A stretch of DNA of 30,450 bases from Saprospiraceae bacterium (GTDB lineage: Bacteria; Bacteroidota; Bacteroidia; Chitinophagales; Saprospiraceae). The stretch is from positions 1 through 30,450 of the forward strand of contig JAJCYJ010000374.1 of assembly GCA_029262975.1 (NCBI GenBank), in the 5' to 3' direction. Made by a program: the position numbers and the translations under genes. Each line of letters begins with the position of its first letter. Position 1 is the stretch's first letter. Shown here in pieces: positions 17,501 through 25,300 of this stretch. The notes below the pieces were generated by a model. It was not told where the DNA came from and made no database searches. It worked only from the letters and a program-made list of their open reading frames with translations.

Positions 17501-18857
17501 AGTTTCACTGGAAGAAAATGGGAAGACTTCGGAAGTTGTTTTGTCTAGATCTGGAGAAATTAGAATTCTTGAGGCAGAGACGAATAAAATTTTAGCCAAT
17601 CTTCATATACCTTACGGTGCTACGCTCTATGTTAAAGGGAAGAAGAAAATAAAGAAAGGTGAAGTAATCTGCGAATGGGATCCATTTAATGCGGTCATCG
17701 TGTCAGATTTTTCTGGTATTATTCAGTACGAATCTATCGAAGAAGGCGTATCGTTTAGGTCAGAACGTGATGACCAGACTGGAAATGTCGAAAAGATCAT
17801 CATAGAATCCCGTAAGAAGAAAAAGATCCCGACAATTAATGTAGTGGATCCTTCAGGTGAAATCCTGAAAACTTACAATTTACCAGTGGGTTCACACATC
17901 CTTGTCGAAAATGGCGATAGTATTATTGCCGGAGGCCGGGTAGCGAAGATTCCGAGAAAACTCGGATCTATTCAGGATATTACGGGTGGTCTTCCAAGAG
18001 TTACCGAATTATTTGAAGCGAGAAATCCATCAAACCCTGCTGTGACAGCAGAAATTGACGGAATCGTAAAGTTCGGCAAGATGAAAAGGGGGAATCGTGA
18101 AGTTTTTGTTTCTGACGAAAAAACGGGGCAGCAAAGAAAGTATTTGGTTGGACTATCAAAACACCTTGTTGTTCAAGAAGGGGATTTTGTTCGAGCTGGA
18201 TCACATTTATCAGATGGAGCCACTGCACCAGAAGATATTTTGAACATTTCTGGTCCGTTTGCCGTGCAACAGTACATTGTAAATGGAATTCAGGAAGTAT
18301 ATCGCTCTCAGGGCATAGGTATTAATGATAAGCATATTGAAGTTATCGTTAGACAGATGATGAGACGAGTTCAGATTGTTGATCCGGGAGACACAAGCTT
18401 CCTGGAGGGAGAAGCGGTTGAAAAGTATGACTTCTTGGAGCAGAATGATTGGATATATGATAAGAAAGTAATCACAGAAAGTGGAGATTCGAATAAGTTG
18501 AAACCGGGTCAAATTACTTCAATCAGACAAATAAGAGAAGAGAATTCTTACTTAAAACGTAATGACCTTGGAACTCTTGAATTTAGAGATGCTGTGCCGG
18601 CAACTAGCCGTCCGATGCTTCAGGGGATCACAAAATCCTCGTTGGGAACAGCTAGTTGGATTTCAGCGGCATCTTTCCAGGAGACTACGAAAGTGCTCAG
18701 TACGGCAGCTATAGCTGCTAAGATAGATTATCTAGAAGGCCTTAAGGAGAATGTTATAGTCGGCAAGAAAATTCCTGCTGGGACAGGTCTCAAAATATAT
18801 GAGAATATAAGGGTTTCGGAAAAGGTCGAACCAGTTGAGCAAGATCTTTTAAAATAA
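14592..18857 (+). CDS. rpoC: DNA-directed RNA polymerase subunit beta'
   Basis: A 1421-residue beta' subunit. The N-terminal zinc site is Cys68, Cys70, Cys83 and Cys86 (YECYCGK, VCDRCG). The catalytic NADFDGDQMAVH motif supplies Asp475, Asp477 and Asp479 for the active-site magnesium. The second zinc site is Cys819, Cys893, Cys900 and Cys903 (CETKKGVCSKCYG). Bridge-helix and trigger-loop regions contain KSGDTGGAIIENPI and GEPGTQLTLRTFHVGG. The C-terminal part has GGLPRVTELFEAR and ATSRPMLQGITKSSLGTASW. It follows rpoB by 30 nt and is closed by a strong terminator. All key residues are intact. Confidence 0.99.
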   Translation: MSFKKQTGRQQNSEFNSITISLSSPDDILERSFGEVLKPETINYRSYKPERDGLFCERIFGPVKDYECYCGKYKRIRYKGIVCDRCGVEVTEKKVRRERMGHIRLVVPVVHIWFFKSLPNKIGYLLGLSSKNLETIIYYERYVVIQPGLKEGEIEHKALLTEEEYFEVLDSLPKDNHMLEDSDPNKFIAKMGADGVKDLLARLDLDQLSYDLRHQAATETSQQRKSEALKRLRVVEAFRDGNRVIENKPEWAIIDYLPVIPPELRPLVPLDGGRFASSDLNDLYRRVIIRNNRLKRLLEIKAPEVILRNEKRMLKEAVDSLFDNSRKSNAVKAEGGRSLKSLSDILKGKQGRFRQNLLGKRVDYSGRSVIVVGPTLKLHECGLPKGMASELFKPFIIRKLIERGIVKTVKSAKKLVDRKDPVIWEILEGILKGHPIMLNRAPTLHRLSIQAFQPRLVEGKAIRLHPLVCGAFNADFDGDQMAVHVPLSQGAILEAQLLMLSSHNMLNPQNGSPITLPSQDMVLGLYYITKAREEDKGKKRSIFYSEEEVLIAYNEGKVGLHDAISVKVDVENELGHIVKERVDTTVGRVIFNEAVPEEVPFINQLLTKKNLKKVIGDVIERTNFAIAATFLDNMKDMGFFWSFKGGLSFNLGDLITPTIKESTLIEAQDEVDEVWDNYNMGLITSNERYNQIIDKWTFADNKITENLMVELAQHKGGFNSVYMMLDSGARGSKQQIKQLCGLRGLMAKPRKSGDTGGAIIENPILANFVDGLSVLEYFISTHGARKGLADTALKTADAGYLTRRLVDVSQDVIIIEEDCHTLRGIETTALIDNDKKLEALAPRIVGRYALNDILHPETEEVILKSGEYLDQLTSEKIEEEGVESVMIRSVLTCETKKGVCSKCYGKNLATGRISERGDAVGVIAAQSIGEPGTQLTLRTFHVGGIASVSKTESEHVAKFDGSLDFDNVDTVSLEENGKTSEVVLSRSGEIRILEAETNKILANLHIPYGATLYVKGKKKIKKGEVICEWDPFNAVIVSDFSGIIQYESIEEGVSFRSERDDQTGNVEKIIIESRKKKKIPTINVVDPSGEILKTYNLPVGSHILVENGDSIIAGGRVAKIPRKLGSIQDITGGLPRVTELFEARNPSNPAVTAEIDGIVKFGKMKRGNREVFVSDEKTGQQRKYLVGLSKHLVVQEGDFVRAGSHLSDGATAPEDILNISGPFAVQQYIVNGIQEVYRSQGIGINDKHIEVIVRQMMRRVQIVDPGDTSFLEGEAVEKYDFLEQNDWIYDKKVITESGDSNKLKPGQITSIRQIREENSYLKRNDLGTLEFRDAVPATSRPMLQGITKSSLGTASWISAASFQETTKVLSTAAIAAKIDYLEGLKENVIVGKKIPAGTGLKIYENIRVSEKVEPVEQDLLK

Positions 18858-18880
18858 CGATCTTATTGTTAGAATAAATT

Positions 18881-18910
18881 AAAGGGCCCCAATGAGGGCC
18901 CTTTTTTATT
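18881..18910 (+). terminator. Rho-independent terminator of the rpoBC operon
   Basis: AAAGGGCCC (18881-18889) and GGGCCCTTT (18896-18904) form a perfect 9-bp GC-rich stem with loop CAATGA, running into six T residues (18902-18907) and ATT. It lies 24 nt after the rpoC stop and is a textbook intrinsic terminator. Confidence 0.95.
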
Positions 18911-18995
18911 GCACTATTCTTTCCTTTGAAGTAATATATGTTAAATTAATATACCAAAATATTGCCAGCAAAGGCCATATAGTCAAAAACATATT

Positions 18996-19014
18996 ACGTA
19001 TATTTGTAATACGT
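18996..19014. promoter_or_regulatory. Inverted repeat overlapping a candidate -7 box
   Basis: ACGTAT (18996-19001) and ATACGT (19009-19014) are perfect arms around 7 nt. TATATTTG at 18999-19006 fits TAnnTTTG and lies inside the repeat. A dimeric regulator bound here would block the promoter, so an operator is possible. No good -33 TTG is at normal spacing. The start codon is 135 nt downstream, giving a long leader that also holds small stems at 19038-19049 and 19086-19097. Confidence 0.35.
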
Positions 19015-19140
19015 TAACACATCCCACATCAGTAATGGAGCTTTCGCTCTAACCTAACCACCTGCTTTTATCAATTGTAAATAAGGCCCTTTGGGGCTCA
19101 TCTATATTACTTTATCCGGGAGGATAATAGAACCTGTTTT

Positions 19141-22089
19141 ATGAGAACCGTTATTCGACCACTTGTCCCAAGAATGGAATATGGTTTGCGCTTGGATTCC
19201 AGGCGCATTCCATATTCCTTCTTTTGGATTATATTGCTATTATTAAGTAGTACGTTCGTACGCGCTCAAAGAGGTAGTGTTTCTTGCCATACTCGTGTAA
19301 ATATTTCCATTAATTCTGGTCACCCAACTAAGTTAGGGATAGAGGCACTTACACCTATGTCTGACTTGACAGATGTCATTGTTGAACTGACTGATCGCGA
19401 TCAATTAGTATTTACATGTGCTGATGTTGATGAAATAATTATGGCGGCCATTATAGATACCATGATAAATCAAAGATGTATGGTGGAGATTTTGGTTGAG
19501 AATAAAACTCCCCTTGAAATAATGTGCAGAGACACAGCACTGACATGTATAGAAGGTCTCAGCAATATAGCTCCGGACGATCTTATCATTGTAACTAGTA
19601 GTTGTGATGATTTGGTTGGACTTGATATAGCGGCGAAGGATTCAGATCCAATCACTTATGATTCTGATTCGGATACACTTGAATACTTCGTAAGGACCTG
19701 GTCCGTCACTGACAAAAACGGAAATATTCTCCAATGCGAAAGCACCATCTATCTGACCAGGCTGGATTTACTTAGTATAGAATTTCCTGAAAATATCACT
19801 ATTTTTTGTGGTCAGAATGCAGCCGATACTTCTATTACCGGCGGTGTTAACTTTGATCCTATATTGCTCGCAAATAGTTGTCAGGTAGCCATCACATGTA
19901 CTCTAATAGATACGATCAAAAGCCCTTGTGTTGATTCTTTTAAAATAATTAAAGAATGGGTAGCAATTGACTGGACGAATATGGAAAGGAGAGAAGTGAT
20001 ACAATACATATACGTTAAGGATACAACACCAATAAGTCTCACAGCCCCAGGCTCTTTTACAATTTTACAAGACAGTTGTGATTTTAAAATAATTCTTGAA
20101 GAACCAACAATTAATTCTTCTGAATGTGCTAACGTCACGAAAGAAGATCTGGTTGTATACGTTGACAATCAATTGTATAATATTGGCGATACGATTCCTA
20201 TATTAGTTGGAATTCACGAGTTAATTTATAGAGGTGGTACTGCAGCATGTAATGCTTTAATAGAACCCGATACAACGACAGTGAATATCGTTGATATGGT
20301 TGCACCGATCATCGAATGCGATAGTGTAAAGGATCTTGCAATCACATTAATTGACGGGATGAGCACATGGATAGATCTTGATTCCATTTTCAAGAATCTT
20401 CCGGTAATCACTTGTAGCCCATATACATTTGTTGGTCGTAAACTTATAGCAGCATGCCCTTCAGATTCTGATCAATTTACGCCTAAATTAGAATTGTGTC
20501 CTGATGAATTATTTTCATGCGAGAGTCCAGGTGATATTAAAATAGAACTTCGAGCCAAATTAGGAGATGGAAGATTAAGTAATATTTGTATTGTATCTAT
20601 CGATGTTCAAGAAAAAATCCCACCGGTGATTATTCCCGTATTGAATCCTGAAATACGTCTTGACTCTGATTCGATGTTATTCCAGCTTGATACGAATATT
20701 GTTATTGCCTCTTTGACTGATAACTCTGGCATAATTGCATCCTTGGTTATGACAGGTTCAGGTATTGGAGCGACGACAGGTTCAGGTATTTCTTTTCTTG
20801 ATGGAAGTGGATTTATAACATTTGATTGTAGTCTCGCCGGAACATATGATGTGGCTATAATTGCTACAGATTGTGATAATAATAGTGACACCGTTGTAAC
20901 ACAGCTTTCAGTTGATCCAGATGATTTATGTGCAATGCCTCGACCCATATCAGGTGAGATAATGTTGCGTAATAAATATCCAATGCCCGGGGTACAAGTG
21001 AATCTATCATCGGGTGCAGATATATTATTTCAGGAGACAGATAATCAAGGAAATTTTATATTTCTTAATGACGATTTAGAGCATAACTCACGTATCACAA
21101 TTGAACACAATGATTTGTGGACTACAGGATTGACTGTTATGGATTTAAAATTAATACAAGACTATATTATCGGTCTTGAACAATTTAATGATTGGCAATT
21201 GGCCAGCGCTGATATGGATGACTCAGGTACAATTACAATAAAAGATATGTTAGTCATTCAAAATATTTTGTTGGGACTCAATTTCGACGTAAAAGAGGGG
21301 GCCATGCCCTGGTTGTTTTCCGATAGTATAAAAAATGGATCTTATACTGACAAATATATTTATGATATGCATCCGGCCGCTGATGCGTCATTACATATTT
21401 TTTCTACAAAACGCGGAGATGTTGATGGAGATAACATAGTGGATAGTGATACAAGATCGCTGGCGAAACTGCCCGTATTCGTGGAGCCAATGGATAATTA
21501 TACATCACTTTATACAATCGATTTGTCTTTGATAAATAATTTATCAGCACTTCAGGTTGTATTTAATGTTAAAAATGGAAGTATTGAAAAGATTCATAGT
21601 CCTGAAGGATGGACTTTCCAGAATCAAAATCAACTCACACTCTTGTACTATGAACACAATAAAAATCAAGTCGAATCTGAAATCCAAGTAATTGTCAAAC
21701 ATGGCTACGGGGTCTCTCCCAAAATTGTAGTCGGTAATGAATTGAAAGCCCTTTGGTTTGATAAAAATGGTGCCAGGAGAGATGTGGAAATAGAGTTGAT
21801 TGAATCTGTGTCGCAAAGTGGGACTAATGACATGGTCATATTGGCAAGTCCAAACCCAACTGAGGATGAAACTATGCTATTTGTTAGAAATGGAGATAAA
21901 ACTGAAAAAGAAATTGCCGTAATACTATATAATATTCAAGGAAAATTAATTTTTCAAAAAACATGGAATCCAGCCAAAGTTTCTGATGTTTTCCCTTTAA
22001 AATTGCCCACGTTACCTCATAATGGCCTATTTCTGGCTTCAGTGTGGATTGGTAACGAGAACCATAAAGTATACATTATTAAAAATTAA
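19141..22089 (+). CDS. Large secreted repeat protein with dockerin-like segment and T9SS sorting tail
   Basis: A 982-residue exported protein. The signal peptide has a basic N terminus and a hydrophobic core (about 27-38) with probable cleavage after FVRA. ATG 19141 has a GGGAGG about 15 nt upstream; an internal Met12 (19174) would give a more compact signal peptide. The body is built of Cys-containing HYR/Ig-like beta modules whose junctions recur near residues 119, 292, 383 and 489 (VENKTP, VKDTTP, IVDMVAP, VQEKIPP). A dockerin-like block follows at about 661-713 (LTVMDLKLIQDYIIGL, then ADMDDSGTITIKD), with a further Asp loop GDVDGDN near 758. Residues 902-982 are a T9SS type A-like sorting tail (SPNPTEDETMLFV). 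It probably acts on the cell surface or outside the cell, perhaps in adhesion or assembly. Substrate and partner are unknown. Confidence 0.8.
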   Translation: MRTVIRPLVPRMEYGLRLDSRRIPYSFFWIILLLLSSTFVRAQRGSVSCHTRVNISINSGHPTKLGIEALTPMSDLTDVIVELTDRDQLVFTCADVDEIIMAAIIDTMINQRCMVEILVENKTPLEIMCRDTALTCIEGLSNIAPDDLIIVTSSCDDLVGLDIAAKDSDPITYDSDSDTLEYFVRTWSVTDKNGNILQCESTIYLTRLDLLSIEFPENITIFCGQNAADTSITGGVNFDPILLANSCQVAITCTLIDTIKSPCVDSFKIIKEWVAIDWTNMERREVIQYIYVKDTTPISLTAPGSFTILQDSCDFKIILEEPTINSSECANVTKEDLVVYVDNQLYNIGDTIPILVGIHELIYRGGTAACNALIEPDTTTVNIVDMVAPIIECDSVKDLAITLIDGMSTWIDLDSIFKNLPVITCSPYTFVGRKLIAACPSDSDQFTPKLELCPDELFSCESPGDIKIELRAKLGDGRLSNICIVSIDVQEKIPPVIIPVLNPEIRLDSDSMLFQLDTNIVIASLTDNSGIIASLVMTGSGIGATTGSGISFLDGSGFITFDCSLAGTYDVAIIATDCDNNSDTVVTQLSVDPDDLCAMPRPISGEIMLRNKYPMPGVQVNLSSGADILFQETDNQGNFIFLNDDLEHNSRITIEHNDLWTTGLTVMDLKLIQDYIIGLEQFNDWQLASADMDDSGTITIKDMLVIQNILLGLNFDVKEGAMPWLFSDSIKNGSYTDKYIYDMHPAADASLHIFSTKRGDVDGDNIVDSDTRSLAKLPVFVEPMDNYTSLYTIDLSLINNLSALQVVFNVKNGSIEKIHSPEGWTFQNQNQLTLLYYEHNKNQVESEIQVIVKHGYGVSPKIVVGNELKALWFDKNGARRDVEIELIESVSQSGTNDMVILASPNPTEDETMLFVRNGDKTEKEIAVILYNIQGKLIFQKTWNPAKVSDVFPLKLPTLPHNGLFLASVWIGNENHKVYIIKN

Positions 22090-22136
22090 TATATAAAATA
22101 CCCTAAAAAAGGTAGTATTACATATTAAAAGAATTC

Positions 22137-22144
22137 TATATTTG
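22137..22144 (+). promoter_or_regulatory. Candidate -7 box of the second secreted-protein gene
   Basis: TATATTTG is identical to the candidate -7 box of the preceding secreted-protein gene and fits TAnnTTTG. It lies 47 nt after the previous stop and 229 nt before the next start. No convincing -33 TTG is seen upstream. Confidence 0.35.
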
Positions 22145-22149
22145 TCCCA

Positions 22150-22196
22150 TCGTATAAGATAGAACCACATATACGAGCCAGAATGTCCTATTCTGG
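22150..22196 (+). other. Tandem hairpins in the leader of the 1718-residue gene
   Basis: TCGTATA (22150-22156) pairs perfectly with TATACGA (22170-22176) across 13 nt. One base later CCAGAAT (22178-22184) pairs perfectly with ATTCTGG (22190-22196) across GTCCT. Both would lie at the very start of an RNA begun at the box at 22137. A third stem, GATGTC-TTGC-GGCATC with one G-U pair, lies at 22316-22331 just before AGGAG. The 283-nt gap holds no gene that I can support. Confidence 0.45.
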
Positions 22197-22372
22197 ATAA
22201 TAATATCTGAGATACTTAATAGAGCCTAATTAGAGGAATGGAGTCTAATGGATGAAACGTAACCCTCCCTACCTCTTCTCACAAGTTTGGTAATTATCTA
22301 TTTCAATACACTTCTGATGTCTTGCGGCATCCAGGAGCACCTTAGAATTATTAACTCTATTTAAAGTATCTG

Positions 22373-25300
22373 ATGATGAAAACGAGTTTTACTCAATATT
22401 TGCGAGGATGGTTGATACATGTCATCCCAATATTGGGCTTCCTCATCCTAGTAAAGACTGATGCGAGAGCAGTATGTGACGCTAGTTGGAGCGAAGTTAC
22501 AATGACGATTAATTGCGAAGGCGATTTTAATTTTATCCTAAATAATCCCAATGTCAAATCGGTACAATTCAAAGGAAATGTAGGGACTTTTTGGCCCGTA
22601 CCAATTATCCATGCTGCCAGCACATATGCACCTGGATCTTCGTTTGAATTGGAAATAATCTGTAACGACGACAGCAAAGATTTCTTAACAGGAACATTGC
22701 CAGCATATGATGTGATGGGTGGAACAGGTTCAGGATCATATACATGGACAGGTGCAGATGGCGCTGGAATTGTAGATGACTATACCCCTGATTCTCCTTT
22801 TTTCAATGTAAATATGTCCCAGTCATCAAAAACAAACCCTACTTGCTCCGTAGCTCCTAATGACATGGACGGAAAGATATCCATCATGCTTAATGGTGCA
22901 GGATTAGGCAAATGTGATGACACCACCTGGGACATTCAATTAAATGGAGTTGGACCAATAATTACAATTAAAGTTGGACAAAAGGCTAATTTTACAGGAT
23001 TGGCTGCTGGAAATTATGTAGCAACCGCTACTGTAAATACATATTCTTGTCCATGTCCTATAGCTCAAGTTCTTCCTTTTGGTCCTATCGGATTGTCAGG
23101 TCCAATAGCCGGCACAACGTCGATAGCTTGTAATAGTAAAGTTAATATATCTGTCAGCGGAGAATGTTCGGCCACCATTTTGGCTATGGACTTATTGCGT
23201 GGCGTCGTAGATCCCTGTGATCCTATGATGGCTATGATTGATAGTCTGGTTGTCAAAAGTGGAGGAGTTTTTATCGGAGGATCTGGAAACGTACCAATTA
23301 ATGCTTTAGGCGTGTTTATTCCTGATGTTACAGATGTTGATGGAGTGAATATTCTCGGTAAACCTCTAAAGGTAGAAGTGCATGTTAAAAATAGTGTCAA
23401 CTTCTGTTGGGGTACAGTTATTCTCGAAGATAAATCTCCCCCAATTGTAACTTGTAATGATCCGACTTTAATGGAAATATTATGCCTGGATTATGATGGT
23501 TCTGTAATGAGTACAATAGATGACTTAGTTCAGGATTGCAGTGATTTTACGACTACAATTATAGCACAATCTGAGATTACTGATTGTCGCAGTTTGCCGG
23601 ACGGTATATTAAGAAGAGTTGTTGTAGATTATTTTGCTGTAGATGAATTCAATAATAGATCAAATGATTGCACGGACACTTTGGACGTCCTTCGATTTGA
23701 TACGATTCCTAATAACATGGTTCTGGATGTTCCAGGTTGTATATTAATGCCACCGGATTTTGTCCTCGACATAATAGGATATAATGAAGTAATGGTTGAC
23801 GGTAATGTCATCAAACTTCCAACAGACGTAGATCCTTTAACTTGTACTGGAAATTATGCAAGACTCGATCCTAATGATCCTGAGAATCCTGCACCAGCTC
23901 CAATAAAGTTAATCGAAGGTGGATCTGGATTTCCAAGATTATTATTTATCAATGAAAATGGCGATCCCGATACAACTTACCTGATACCTCTGAACTATAA
24001 AAATGCAAGTAATTTTTATAAAGGTATTATTGATGAGAATCTGGCTAATTGTAATATCGGAGTTGATTTTGATGACCTAGTATTCAATTTTGGGTGTAAG
24101 CTTAAAATTCAAAGACAATGGTTCTTAAGAGAATGGTCATGTGAAGGCGAGCAAGTTCTTCCTCTTGGTCTACAAGAGATTATTGTTACAGATCATGAGG
24201 ATCCTTACTTTGTTGAGAAAGTGCCTGACCAAAATTTCACTGTTCAGGCGGATGAATGCTATAGATTCTGGAATATTCAAAAACCTGTAGTCAAAGACAG
24301 TTGTGATACTGATGTCGACCTCGAATTAGCTATTTACGATGCTGATGATGCAGGCGGATGGAGATTAATAGGGCCAACTGTAGGACCTAATGGTCAACCC
24401 AACATGTTTTTCAACTTCCCTGTTGGAATGAGTTGGATCGTGTATACCGCTTATGATGATTGTGGTAATCAGGCTTCGGATACAACCAAGATAACTGTAA
24501 TGGATAATACTCCACCAGTTGTCATCTGTAAGGAGTTCTTGGTAGTTGGTATTTCAGGAGATGGAAATGTTAAAGTCCCGGCAACGTCTGTAGATAACGG
24601 AACCTATGATCAATGTGGTGATCCTACTATTTGTGTGACGAGAATGGATCATCTGGATTTACTAATGAGTATTGATCAGGATGGCAATGGCGAGGTTTTG
24701 TTTAATGCATTTGACGATGCCTTAAAAGCCAGTGCTGACAATGATGATGGCTGCTACAGAGATTATTCTTCTAAAGCAGAAGACAGAAATGGTATACTTT
24801 ATATAGATAAGGAAGATTTATGTGCACCATATGTTGAATTCTGTTGTGCAGATGCAGGTAAAGAATTAATGATTCAGTTAACGGCTTCTGATTCAGACGG
24901 CAATGTTAACCGTTGTATGACATTTATAGAACTTCAGGATAAAAACCCTGCAGTTATAACATGTCTACCTAATATTATAATTGATTGCGATTTTGATTTG
25001 CCTGAATACGTAAGAAACTATGATGATATTAATGATGACCCATTAAGCGAATTCTTTGGAAGTATTGTACTGCAAGGAGAGCAAAAGACTTTTGGAATTC
25101 CCGATGAATTCATATTGAGCAATCCGAATGTAAATTATGTAGATGGTACAATATTTGATAATTGTGAAATTCCAAGAATTTCTGTTACGAATGTCCCTGC
25201 AATAGATAATTGTGGTTTTGGTAGAATTGAGAGGAGAATTTTCTCTCATGAATCTGGATCACCTGTTCTAGTGTGCACTCAGTTTATTTTCATAGAAAGA

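Noticed and set aside
22090..22130. Terminator after the 982-residue gene (ATACC and GGTAGTAT arms near 22098-22119)
   Set aside because: The stem is short and needs a bulge, and no T-run follows; read-through between the two secreted-protein genes cannot be excluded.
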